NCBI GenBank assembly: GCA_963708625.1
Contig: CAVPSV010000004.1
Coordinates: forward strand, 868,001-932,000
Source of the DNA: DASXIF01 sp036498145
GTDB taxonomy: Bacteria; Actinomycetota; Actinomycetes; Mycobacteriales; Jatrophihabitantaceae
Length of the DNA stretch: 64,000 bases
Direction of reading: 5' to 3'
The notes beneath the pieces are model-generated. The model searched no databases. It had not been told where the DNA came from and worked only from the letters and a program-made list of their open reading frames with translations. Positions within the stretch are counted from its first letter, which is position 1; every line of letters begins with the position of its first letter. Positions 18,529 to 27,520 of the stretch are shown piece after piece. The position numbers were made by a program, and so were the translations under genes.

Positions 18529-20942
18529 GTGAGCCGTCGAAGGGCGACCTGCGCCGTCGCGTCAGTACTCGTACTCGCCGGCCTAACCGTGGCGGTGTCC
18601 GCCGATATCGTTCATCCGCACGCCGCGGGCGCAGCCGATGCTGTCGGCAGCCCCGCCGCCGGTACCTATCGCGCCGTTGGACCAGCCCGCCTGCTCGATA
18701 CCCGGTCAGGCTTGGGCGGGCATACGCCCGGACCGATGGGGACGCTCCAACTCCAGGTGCTCGGCCACGGGGGTGTCCCGGCGTCCGGCGTCTCTGCGGT
18801 CGTGCTGAACGTCACCGTCACCGCACCCAACGGCCCAGGGTTCATCGCTGTCTATCCACACGGCTCGGCCGTGCCGAACGCATCGAACGTGAACTTCCTG
18901 CGGGGGCAGACGGTGGCCAACCTCGTCGTCGCATCGGTGGGTGCGGACGGCAGCGTCGACCTCCTCAATCACTCCGCCGGTACGACCCAGCTCATCGCGG
19001 ACGTCTCCGGCTACTTCGCTGCTGGCACCGCCACCGATCCCGGGACCTACAGCCCGCTCGCGCCCGCGCGACTGATGGATACTCGCGTCCACCTCGGCGC
19101 GGGCACCCTGGCACCGAATTCCCGCGCGCAGCTGGCCGTCGACGGGCACGACGGAATTCCGGCGAGCGGGGTCGCGGCCGTGGTCATGAACGTGACCGTG
19201 ACCCAACCGAGAGCCCAGGGCGTGATCACCGTCTACCCGGACGGAACTACACGCCCCGGCTCGTCCAACCTCAACTTCTCCGCGAGCCAGAACGTGCCCA
19301 ATCTCGTGGTGGCACGCGTTGGCGCAGACGGAGACGTCGACTTCTGGAATACGTCGAACGGCGCCACGGATCTCATCGCGGACGTGCAGGGCTACCTGCT
19401 CGCCGGGACACCCGTGGATCCCGGCGTCTTCGTGCCGGCCGGACCGACCCGCGCGCTCGACACCCGCAGCAAACTCGGCGCAGTTCCAGTCGGTGGCCAC
19501 CGCACGCTGTCCCTCGCGATTGCCGGACATGCCGGCGTGCCCGCAACGAAGTGCGCGCCGTGGTCATGAACGTGACGCTGACCGGGCCGATCGCGCCCGG
19601 CTTCCTCACGGTGTATCCGGACGGCACGCCGCTGCCCACCGCATCTGATCTGAACTTCGTCGCGCGCCAAACTGTGCCCAACCTCGTCGTGGCGCCGGTC
19701 GGCACCGACGGCAAGATCGACTTCTACAACGGCTCGAGCAACAGTGTGCAATTGATCGCCGACGTCGAAGGCTACGACACCGGCGTTCTTGGTGAGCCGG
19801 GCGCGAGTTGCACGGGTGTGGCCAACTCCACCGGCATCACCGATTCGACGATTTCGATCGCCAACGCCTCGGACATCTCCGGCCCGGTATCAGGTATCGA
19901 CGTCTCGGCTCAGCAGGCAACCCAGGCGTATGCGGCCTACTTCGACGCGGGAGCGGACCTGTGCGGGCGCACCTTGAGCGTCGACGCGCTGGACACGGAA
20001 ACGAGCCAGGAGGGTGATCAGGCAGCGGCTACGACCGCATGTGCCGACGACTTCGCGATCGTCGGGTCGATGTCCACGTTCGACGACGGTGGGGCGGCCA
20101 CTGCCGCGGCGTGCGGCATCCCCGACCTTCGTGCGGGCACGAGCAGTGTGGCCCGTCAGTCGGCGGCCGACGTCTATGCGGTCCACTACGCAAACCTCGA
20201 CCACATACCTGCCGTCGTGCCGAACTACTTCGTCCAGAACGATCCTGCAGCGGTGACCAGCGCGGCCTATCTGTATCTCGACACAGGCAACGGCCAGGCC
20301 GAAGCCGCTAGCGAGATTCGCGGCTGGTCGGCGGAAGGCTTCAAGTTCGTCTACACCTCCGGCATCGCTGTCACGGCGCTGAACTACGCGCCGTTCGTGT
20401 CGAAGATGCAGGCTGCCGGAGTTCGATATGTCCAGTTCGACGGGGCGTATCAGTACGCCATCAAGCTGATACAGGCGATGCACGCACATAACCTCACGCC
20501 GATCGTCGTGATCGACCCGGTGGCTGATGATCCCGGTTTCATCGCGACGGGTGGCGCGGACGTGGACGGCACGTTCAGCTTCACTGACGCGTCGCTGTTC
20601 ACGGACACCCCGACGCCGGCCGACATGGCGCTATATGAACACTGGCTGCAGATCGTCGCACCTGGCGCCACACCCACCAGCCTTGGCCTGTACGCGTGGT
20701 CGGCCGCGACGCTGTTCGCCGATCAGGCGTTTGCCCTCGGCGGCACGCTGACACGGGCCGGGCTGCTCTCTTCGCTAGGCGCCATCCATGCGTGGACCGG
20801 TAACGGGCTGCACACCGCGCAGGACGTCGGTGGCAAGACCGTGGCACCGTGTCAGGCGATCATCCAGGTCAACCATGGCGCCTGGACGCGCGCGTCCACC
20901 GGACGGTACGTATGTGGCCCGCTGGTGCCGACGTCCAGCTGA
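18529..20942 (+). CDS. secreted fusion: three PARLLDTR-type beta repeats plus type I substrate-binding domain (one frameshift)
   Basis: GTG 18529 is preceded by TACTTT and a 6-nt spacer (leaderless). After a signal peptide come three about 120-residue repeats, each with A(R)LLDTR, VVLNVTVT, IAVYPHG, NFLRGQTVANLVV and LIADVSGYF-like blocks. The third repeat is split by a frameshift near 19545 (one base missing or two extra). The remaining 360 residues resemble leucine/branched-chain-type periplasmic binding proteins (ITDSTISIANASDISGPVSG, VPNYFVQNDPAAV, DGAYQYAIKLIQAM), with several cysteines. No permease genes adjoin. The repeats are common in secreted actinobacterial proteins; a surface-attached ligand-binding role is inference. 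Confidence 0.72.
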
Positions 20943-20973
20943 CCACGGTGGGCATGGGCCCAGGGGAATCGGC

Positions 20974-21006
20974 ATCGTGGCACGATCGGTAAATCCATGC
21001 CACGAT
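20974..21006. promoter_or_regulatory. palindromic operator of the toxin-antitoxin operon
   Basis: ATCGTGGCACGAT (20974-20986) is a perfect 6-bp palindrome with a one-base centre. Its half-site recurs inverted as TGCCACGAT (20998-21006), ending 6 nt before the antitoxin ATG. Such repeated half-sites are where VapB/AbrB-type antitoxins or their complexes bind to repress their own operon. Confidence 0.6.
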
Positions 21007-21012
21007 ATAGCG

Positions 21013-21255
21013 ATGGATGCCACTCTTGTGCTCGGACAGCAGGGCCGCATGGTGATCCCAGCGGAGGTGCGGGCGGCACTTGGCCTGGTACCTGGCGACC
21101 GGCTGCACCTGCACGTCGCGGGGCCAAGACTCGTGCTCGAACGCCAGCGAGACGCCGTCGCCGAGCTGCGCCAACTTGCCGCCGCAGTTCCCCAGCGCCG
21201 CTCACTCGTCGACGAGTTGCTGGCCGAACGTCGCCGGGCCGCCGCGGACGAATGA
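21013..21255 (+). CDS. antitoxin, AbrB/MazE-fold (VapB-type)
   Basis: 80 residues. The N-terminal SpoVT-AbrB swapped-hairpin motif reads LVLGQQGRMVIPAEVRAALG and GDRLHLHVAGPRLVLER, followed by a charged, probably disordered C-terminal arm (LRQLAAAVPQRRSLVDELL) that would wrap the toxin. ATG 21013 is chosen because it begins the conserved domain and sits just past the palindromic operator. It overlaps the toxin gene as ATGA. Confidence 0.85.
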   Translation: MDATLVLGQQGRMVIPAEVRAALGLVPGDRLHLHVAGPRLVLERQRDAVAELRQLAAAVPQRRSLVDELLAERRRAAADE

Positions 21256-21632
21256 CTGTCCTCGACGCGTCCGCGATCTTGGCGCTGGTGCACGACGAGC
21301 CCGGTGCGGACCTCGTCGCCGCTCATCTGGATGGCGCCCTGCTGGGCGCAGCGAATCTCGCCGAAGTGATCAGCAAGCTGGTCGACGCTGGCGTCGAGGC
21401 CGGTCGCGTGCGCGAGTTGCTCGCGGCTTCCGGCGTCACGATCGAGCCGGTTGGGGAACAGGACGCCGAACTGGCCGGCGCGATGCGCGCGCTGGCGATT
21501 GGTCGGACGCTGTCGTTGGGTGACCGTTGTTGTCTGGCCCTGGCCGTGCGTACCGAGCCACCGGAGGTGCTGACCGCCGACCGGGCGTGGGCCGAGGTCG
21601 ATCTGCCGATCCGCGTGCGGCTGATCAGGTAG
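21252..21632 (+). CDS. vapC: toxin, PIN-domain ribonuclease (VapC)
   Basis: A 126-residue PIN-domain RNase. The acidic catalytic residues are visible: Asp in VLDASAILAL at residue 5, Glu in NLAEVISKL near 38, Asp in SLGDRCCLALA near 92 and Asp in VLTADRAW near 110. Start ATG 21252 overlaps the antitoxin stop. VapC toxins cut tRNA or rRNA when the antitoxin is lost; the target cannot be predicted. The 3' end overlaps the convergent Lrp gene by 8 nt. Confidence 0.88.
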   Translation: MTVLDASAILALVHDEPGADLVAAHLDGALLGAANLAEVISKLVDAGVEAGRVRELLAASGVTIEPVGEQDAELAGAMRALAIGRTLSLGDRCCLALAVRTEPPEVLTADRAWAEVDLPIRVRLIR

Positions 21633-22116
21633 AGGTGTCCGCAGGGGTTGTCACACCCGCGCCAGGCGAATTGTCCGCGGGCTGGATGCGGTCCTCGAAC
21701 TTGGTCGACAGCACCACCGTGGTGCGGGTGCGCGCGATGCCCGGCATCGAGTTGAGTGCGCGGATCGCGGCTTCGAGGCCGGCCACGTCCGGCACCCGCA
21801 CCTTGACCACGAACGTCTCTTCCCCGGCCACGAACCAGCAATGCTCAACAGCGGGCAGTGCAGCCAACTGCCCGGCGACGGAGTCAGTGTCGGCGTTGTC
21901 GGTGATGAAGATGCCGACCAGGGCGTTCATCGCGTAGCCGAGCGACTCCGGCGCGATGGCCGCGTGGTAGCCGGTGATCACCCCCGCCGCCTCCAGCTTG
22001 GCGACCCGTTCGTGCACCGCCGGCGCGCTCAAGCCGACCGCGCGGGCAAGTTCGGCATAGGTGGCACGTGCGTTCGCGCGCAGCGCATCGAGCAACCGGC
22101 GGTCGACGGCGTCCAT
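21625..22116 (-). CDS. Lrp/AsnC family transcriptional regulator
   Basis: About 163 residues. The N-terminal helix-turn-helix is LLDALRANARATYAELARAVGLSAPAVHERVAKLEAAGVI and the C-terminal RAM ligand domain includes YAMNALVGIFI, CWFVAGEETFVVKVRV and TTVVLSTKFEDR. A longer frame exists, but ATG 22116 starts at the conserved MDAVDRRLL, 4 nt after the ubiX stop. It is the last gene of the mqnL-mqnP-ubiX-lrp run, and its effector (an amino acid or related molecule) is unknown. Confidence 0.87.
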   Translation of the reverse strand: MDAVDRRLLDALRANARATYAELARAVGLSAPAVHERVAKLEAAGVITGYHAAIAPESLGYAMNALVGIFITDNADTDSVAGQLAALPAVEHCWFVAGEETFVVKVRVPDVAGLEAAIRALNSMPGIARTRTTVVLSTKFEDRIQPADNSPGAGVTTPADTST

Positions 22117-22120
22117 CACG

Positions 22121-22813
22121 TCAATCGCCCTGCCCCACGCGCGGACCGTCCCCCGTTGCCGCTCGACGCGCCGCGCCGAGTTCACCGGTCCATCGGCTGA
22201 GCAGGTCGTGCTTCACGCCGAGCGCGTCCAACACTTTCGCCGCGACGAAATCGACCAGCTGCTGCACCGATTGCGGCGCACCGTAGAAGCCCGGACTGGC
22301 CGGCACCACCACCGCGCCCGCGTCGTGCAACAGCAGCAGATGTTGCAGCGTGGCACGGGTGTACGGCGTCTCCCGCGGCACCACCACGAGCGGGCGACGC
22401 TCCTTGAGGGTGACGTCCGCGGCGCGCTGCAGCAGGTCCTTGGACAGGCCGAGCGGCGATGCCCGCCACGCCGCGGTGGAGGCAGGCACGACCACCATCC
22501 CCCGGGTCGGATACGACCCGCTGGCCGGCCCGGCGCCGAGGTCGCCGGCGGTCCAGTAGCGCACCTGCGGCTCGGCCACCGCACGTCCCAGCCACGTCGC
22601 CAGATCCTCGCGCCAGTGTGCGTCGCGGAACGACACACCGGTCTCGTCGAGGATGGTCAGCCGGGCCGCCCGGGACACCACGAGATCAACCGATTCACCG
22701 GCGTCGAGCAGCGCGAGCAGGACCGTCCGCGCATAGGGGGTGCCCGACGCACCGGAGACACCCACCACCCATGGGATTCGCACCGACGCGTTCGTCCCGC
22801 GATGCTCGCTCAT
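22121..22813 (-). CDS. ubiX: UbiX-type flavin prenyltransferase
   Basis: Makes prenylated FMN, the cofactor of the UbiD-family decarboxylase encoded just upstream. The flavoprotein fold begins at VVGVSGASGTPYARTVLLAL (residues 16-35), with MVVVPASTAAWRASPLGLSKDLLQRAADV and PLVVVPRETPYT, both UbiX hallmarks, and FYGAPQSVQQLVDFVAAKVLDALG at the C terminus. ATG 22813 overlaps the mqnP stop as ATGA. Pairing with mqnL and mqnP makes the menaquinone role clear. Confidence 0.9.
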   Translation of the reverse strand: MSEHRGTNASVRIPWVVGVSGASGTPYARTVLLALLDAGESVDLVVSRAARLTILDETGVSFRDAHWREDLATWLGRAVAEPQVRYWTAGDLGAGPASGSYPTRGMVVVPASTAAWRASPLGLSKDLLQRAADVTLKERRPLVVVPRETPYTRATLQHLLLLHDAGAVVVPASPGFYGAPQSVQQLVDFVAAKVLDALGVKHDLLSRWTGELGAARRAATGDGPRVGQGD

Positions 22814-23715
22814 CCGCGCAGCCCGAGGCGCAGCAGATCAGCCAGCGCGAACGCGAACAGGCCGATGCCGATCACGCCGTTCGCGGTGAAGAACGCGCGG
22901 TTGACGCGCGACAGGTCATCCGGCCGGACGATGACGTGCTCGTAGGCGAGGATGACCGCGGTCAACGCGAGCCCGATGCCCCACACCCAGCCCAGACCCG
23001 CCGCGACGGCGAACCACACGAACGCCGCGAACGTCACCACATGCACGACCGCGGAGGCACGCAACGCTGCTCGGATGCCGAAGCGAGCGGGCACGGACCG
23101 CGCGCCGATGCGCCGATCGACCTCGGCGTCCTGGCACGAATAGATCAGGTCGAATCCGCCGATCCAGGTGCCGACGGCGAGCCCGAGCGCGACCGAGGCC
23201 CAGGACGCGTGCCCGGTCACCGCGATCCACGCGCCCACCGGCGCGATGAACTGGGCCAGCGCGAGCAGCACCTGCGGGTAGTCGGTGAACCGCTTGCCGT
23301 AGGAGTAGAGCACCAGCATGAAGATCGCCAGCGGCGCCAACGCCAGGCACAGCCAGGACAGCGCGGCCGCGGAACCCAGGAAGACGGCCAACGCGATGAC
23401 GGTCCCGGCCCACGCGGTGGACAGCGACACCTCGCCGGTGACCAGCTCGCGGCGCGCGGTGCGCGGATTCAGCGCGTCGAAGTCACGGTCGAAGATTCGG
23501 TTCGCCGACATCGCCACGGTGCGAGCCGACACCATCGCGATCGTGATCAGCGCGAGCTGCGCCCAGTGCACGCTACGGGTCCGCTGCCACATCGCGGTCA
23601 GCGCGGCGATGTAGGCGAACGGCAACGCGAAGACCGAATGCTCGATCATCACCAGCGACAGGAACCGCCGCGCGCGCCCGCGTGGCGTGCCGGCAACGGC
23701 CGCATACCCGGTCAT
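22810..23715 (-). CDS. mqnP: menaquinone biosynthesis prenyltransferase (UbiA superfamily)
   Basis: Integral-membrane transferase that attaches the polyprenyl chain to 1,4-dihydroxy-6-naphthoate in the futalosine pathway. The first aspartate motif is ANRIFDRDFDALN near residue 74 and the second DLIYSCQDAEVDR near 198, with about eight hydrophobic helices. ATG 23715 overlaps the mqnL stop (ATGA); the longer upstream frame is rejected. It is the middle gene of mqnL-mqnP-ubiX. Confidence 0.9.
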   Translation of the reverse strand: MTGYAAVAGTPRGRARRFLSLVMIEHSVFALPFAYIAALTAMWQRTRSVHWAQLALITIAMVSARTVAMSANRIFDRDFDALNPRTARRELVTGEVSLSTAWAGTVIALAVFLGSAAALSWLCLALAPLAIFMLVLYSYGKRFTDYPQVLLALAQFIAPVGAWIAVTGHASWASVALGLAVGTWIGGFDLIYSCQDAEVDRRIGARSVPARFGIRAALRASAVVHVVTFAAFVWFAVAAGLGWVWGIGLALTAVILAYEHVIVRPDDLSRVNRAFFTANGVIGIGLFAFALADLLRLGLRG

Positions 23716-25187
23716 GGCCGGCCACCGACGCCAGGGCCGATGCGGTACTCGGCCCAGCGCCGGTCCACCGTCGCCACCGTGCTCGGATCCAGCACGCACT
23801 CGGCCGGCCAGCCGCCGGCGCGGCGATAGCCCTCGGTCGGCAGCTTGCGGGTGGCGTCGATGCCCAGCTTGCCGCCGTAGAACTGCTCGTAGGAGGCGTG
23901 GTCGAGGTGATCGACCGGACCGACGGTGTGCAGCGCGTCGTGCGCGTAGTCGACGTTGCCGAACGCGCGCCAGGCCACCTCGGTGTAGTCGTGCACGTCG
24001 CAGTCGGCGTCCACTACCACGATCAGCTTCGACAGCGACAGCAGCCCCGCGCCCCAGATCGCGCTCATCACCTTCTGCGCATGCTTGGGGAAGCGTTTGT
24101 CGATGGCGACGATGCAGCAGTTGTGGAACACGCCGGCTTCCGGCAGGTCGTAGTCGACGATCTCCGGCACGGTCAGCTGGATCAGCGGCAGGAAGATCCG
24201 TTCGGTGGCCTTGCCGATCGGGCCGTCCTCCTGCGGCGGGCGCCCGACCACGATGGTCTGGTAGATGGCGTCACTGCGCATCGTCATCGTCTCGACGCGG
24301 ACGAACGGGAACGGCTCGACGGGTGTGTAGAAGCCCGTGTGATCACCGAACGGTCCTTCGGGTAGCCGCTCACCCGGTTCCACCCAGCCCTCGAGCACGA
24401 TCTGCGCGTTCGCGGGGACCTGCAACGGCACCGTCCGGCAGTCGACCATGTCGACCCGGTCGCGCTGCAGGAAGCCCGCGAACAGGTATTCGTCGATGTC
24501 CGCCGGTAGCGGTGCGGATGCCGCGTAGGTCACCGCGGGCGGGCAGCCGAAGGCAATCGCCACCGGCAGCCGCTCGCCGCGGCGTTCCGCGATGGCGGCG
24601 TGCGAGGTGGAGTCCTTGTGGATCTGCCAGTGCAGGCTCACCGTGCGCCGGTCCTGCAGCTGCAGCCGGTACATGCCGAGATTGCGCGCGCCGGTCTCCG
24701 GATGCTTGGTGTGCGTCAGCCCGAGGTTGAGGAAGACCCCGCCGTCGTCGGGCCAGGATTTGATCCCCGGCAGCGTGCTCAGATCGACGTCGTCACCGTG
24801 CAGGACGATCTCCTGGCAGGGCGCGGCGCGTACGTGCCGGGGTGGCACCGCGCGCAACTGCGCCACCTTGCCCAGCGCGTCCTTCAGGCCACCGACGCCT
24901 CGCGGCAACTCGGGCTTGAGCAGCTCGCCGATGCGGCGCCCGATCTCGTCCAGCTCGGTGACGCCCAACGCGGCCGCCATCCGCCGGTGCGTGCCGAAGA
25001 CGTTGATGGCGATGGGATAGCGCCCTCGGCTCGGGCGCTCGAACAGCAACGCGGGGCCCTGTTCGCGCAGCACCCGTTGGACGATGCCGGTGATCTCGAG
25101 ATCCGGATCGACCGGGGCGCTGATCCGCGCAAGGTCGCCGTCGCGCTCGAGCGCGGACAGAAATCCCTGCAAATCGGCGAACGCCAC
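23712..25187 (-). CDS. mqnL: 1,4-dihydroxy-6-naphthoate-carboxylate decarboxylase (UbiD family)
   Basis: A 491-residue prenyl-FMN-dependent decarboxylase of the futalosine pathway. The cofactor-binding IHKDSTSH is near residue 194, the substrate-side EGPFGDHTGFY near 285 and the conserved KLIVVVDADCDVHDY near 400. GTG 25187 has GGAG 5 nt before it. It overlaps mqnP, so translation is coupled. Divergent from the response regulator. Confidence 0.9.
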   Translation of the reverse strand: MAFADLQGFLSALERDGDLARISAPVDPDLEITGIVQRVLREQGPALLFERPSRGRYPIAINVFGTHRRMAAALGVTELDEIGRRIGELLKPELPRGVGGLKDALGKVAQLRAVPPRHVRAAPCQEIVLHGDDVDLSTLPGIKSWPDDGGVFLNLGLTHTKHPETGARNLGMYRLQLQDRRTVSLHWQIHKDSTSHAAIAERRGERLPVAIAFGCPPAVTYAASAPLPADIDEYLFAGFLQRDRVDMVDCRTVPLQVPANAQIVLEGWVEPGERLPEGPFGDHTGFYTPVEPFPFVRVETMTMRSDAIYQTIVVGRPPQEDGPIGKATERIFLPLIQLTVPEIVDYDLPEAGVFHNCCIVAIDKRFPKHAQKVMSAIWGAGLLSLSKLIVVVDADCDVHDYTEVAWRAFGNVDYAHDALHTVGPVDHLDHASYEQFYGGKLGIDATRKLPTEGYRRAGGWPAECVLDPSTVATVDRRWAEYRIGPGVGGRP

Positions 25188-25296
25188 GCACTCCAGTATT
25201 CATGCCGACCGCCGCCGGGCCCTGCCACGGGTCACCGGCCGTGCGCGCCGAGCGACCTTTGGTGATTGCACGCACGGTGCCGGTACGGTCGCGGCC

Positions 25297-26022
25297 ATGG
25301 CGCAGGTGTTGCTGGTCGAGGACGACGGCGCGATCCGCACCGCCCTCACCCGTGCGCTGCGCGACCAGGGCCACAGCGTCGCCGCCGTCGATTCGGGCAT
25401 GCCCGCCCTGACCGCGGCCGTGGAGCAGCGCCCGGACGTGGTCCTGCTCGACCTCGGCTTGCCCGACGTCGACGGTGCGGACGTGCTGTCCATGCTGCGC
25501 GCCGTCAGCGACGTGCCGGTGATCGTGGCGACTGCGCGCGACGACGAGAGCGAGATGGTGCGCCTGCTCGATCTCGGCGCCGACGACTACGTGATCAAGC
25601 CGTTCACCGCCGCACAGGTGAACGCGCGCATCCGGGCGGTGCTGCGGCGGATGGGACGCACCGACGAGGACCCGGTGATCAAAGTCGGCGCTCTGGTCAT
25701 CGATACCCGCAGCTACGAGGTAAGCGTGGACGGCCGGCCGGTGGAACTTGCGCGCAAGGAGTTCGAGTTACTGCTCGCGCTGGCGCGGCGAGCCGGCGAG
25801 GTCGTCTCCAAGCGTGACCTGCTCTCGGAGGTCTGGCAGCTGGCGTGGGGCGGCTCGGACCGCACCGTCGACGTGCATCTGTCCTGGCTGCGGCGCAAGC
25901 TCGGCGAATCGGCGCGCGAGCCGCGATACCTGCACAGCGTGCGTGGGGTCGGCGTGCGGCTGGTCGCGCCGGAGGGTTCCGACGCCGACCCGCCTGAGCC
26001 CGACGCGGCGGCGGGCGCATGA
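25297..26022 (+). CDS. two-component response regulator, OmpR/PhoB type
   Basis: A 241-residue DNA-binding regulator. The receiver has DD at residues 9-10, phospho-acceptor Asp in VVLLDLGLPDVDG near 52, Thr in IVATARDD near 79 and Lys in VIKPFTA near 101. The C-terminal winged helix includes VELARKEFELLLAL and the recognition helix SDRTVDVHLSWLRRKL. TACGGT ends 7 nt before ATG 25297, so the mRNA is probably leaderless. It overlaps the kinase gene (ATGA) and lies upstream of the redox/glycosylation operon it may control. Confidence 0.9.
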   Translation: MAQVLLVEDDGAIRTALTRALRDQGHSVAAVDSGMPALTAAVEQRPDVVLLDLGLPDVDGADVLSMLRAVSDVPVIVATARDDESEMVRLLDLGADDYVIKPFTAAQVNARIRAVLRRMGRTDEDPVIKVGALVIDTRSYEVSVDGRPVELARKEFELLLALARRAGEVVSKRDLLSEVWQLAWGGSDRTVDVHLSWLRRKLGESAREPRYLHSVRGVGVRLVAPEGSDADPPEPDAAAGA

Positions 26023-27424
26023 GGCGGCGCATCCTCGTCCTCGTCGTCGGGATGACGGCGCTGGTCGTGCTGGCCTTCGCGCTGCCGCTCGCACTGCTCA
26101 TTCGCCACGTCGTCTACGACGACGCCACTCGCGGGCTCGTCGACGACGCGAACCAGGTGGCGAACTACCTGCGCAGCAGCTTCACCCCGCCCACGCCGGC
26201 GCAGATCGCCACCTTCATCGACGGGCGCTGGGACGACCGCGACGTCAGCGTGACGGTGCCGAGCAGCGTGCCGGTGGGCATGCTGCCACCTGCGGCCGCG
26301 AGCCTGCCGGCGGCACCTGAGCTCGGCGGCGGCGATGAGCACGGCGGCGCGCCGCAAACCTCGGCCGTCAGCTGGCACGGCGGCAAGCTGGTGCAGCTCC
26401 CTGTGCTGACGGGACCGCAGGACGGTGGTCCCGGCGGCGGTCCGGGCGGTGCGCAGTATCTGGTCCGGGTGTACGCCACCGATGGTGCGCTGCATACCGG
26501 CGAGACGCCGTGGTGGCTGCTGCTGGCCGGGTCGAGCGTCGGGCTGCTGCTGATCGGCGTGCTGGCGGGCGAGGTGATCACGCGGCGGATCGTGCGGCCG
26601 TTGCTGTACACCGCTCGCACCGCGCATCAGCTCAGCGTCGGCGACACCGCGGCTCGGGCGCCGACCGACGGCCCGCGCGAGGTGGCCGAGGTCGGCACCG
26701 CGCTGAACCGGTTGGCCGACCGGATCGACGAGCTGATCGCCGAGGAACGGGAGACGGTGGCTGACCTGTCGCACCGGATGCGCACGCCGCTGACGGCGTT
26801 ACGGCTGGAGGCGGAGGCGTTGCGCGATCCCGGTGACGCGGAACGGGTTGGCACGCATGTCAGCGCGATGGAACGTACCCTCACCGCAGTGATCCATGCC
26901 GCGCGCCGGCCGCAGCGCGAGGGACGGATGCCGGCGAGCAATGCGACCGCCGTCGTCGCGGAACGAGTACGTTTCTGGTCCGCGCTGGCCGACGACCAGG
27001 GCCGGCGCTTTACCGTCACGCTGCCGGCCGAGGAATTGTTGGTCAGGGCGTCGGCCGACGATCTCGGCGCGGCGGTGGACGCGCTGTTGGAGAACGTGTT
27101 CGCGCACACTGCGGAGGGCGTCGCGTTCGAGGTGCGGCTGTGGACGGGCCGGCGGTCGATCTCAGTGCTGCGACCGATGGCACGACCGAGGCAGCACCCA
27201 CCGCGACGGTGCACCTGGCGATCGCCGACCACGGCAGCGGCATTGCCGACGATGCGCTGGCGCGGGGGCGCAGCGACCGCGGCTCGAGCGGGCTGGGGCT
27301 CGATATCGCCCGTCGCAGCGCGGAGGCGGCAGGCGGCGGCATGACGATCACCCGTGGTTCCGCCGGTGGCGCGGTGGTGACGCTGCACTTCGCCCCCGCC
27401 GACCCCGTCACCGCATCGTCCTGA
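26019..27424 (+). CDS. sensor histidine kinase (frameshift before the ATP lid)
   Basis: Membrane sensor paired with the preceding regulator. N-terminal helix (residues 4-28), an about 140-residue extracytoplasmic domain rich in Gly/Pro, second helix (LLLAGSSVGLLLIGVLAGEV near 170), HAMP, then the H box LSHRMRTPLTALRLEAEAL near 250 and the N box LLENVFAHT. The frame then changes near 27145; the second frame carries the G1 and G2 boxes (AIADHGSGIADDAL, GSSGLGLDIARR). One missing base at CTG-TGGAC, or two extra, explains it. About 469 residues if corrected. Confidence 0.82.
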
Positions 27425-27448
27425 GCCCTGGGCCGGGCATGGGCGACT

Positions 27449-27464
27449 CCTAGGTGGACTTAGG
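27449..27464. promoter_or_regulatory. imperfect palindrome between the two-component genes and the redox operon
   Basis: CCTAGGT-GG-ACTTAGG is an inverted repeat with one mismatch over 7-bp arms, 56 nt before the first operon gene. A response-regulator site is possible because the regulator lies directly upstream. No clear -10 box is visible. Confidence 0.3.
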
Positions 27465-27520
27465 ACCGCCTTGACCCTTCGGTGACACGGGCCTGAGGTG
27501 CCCAGCCGCAACCTGGGTCC

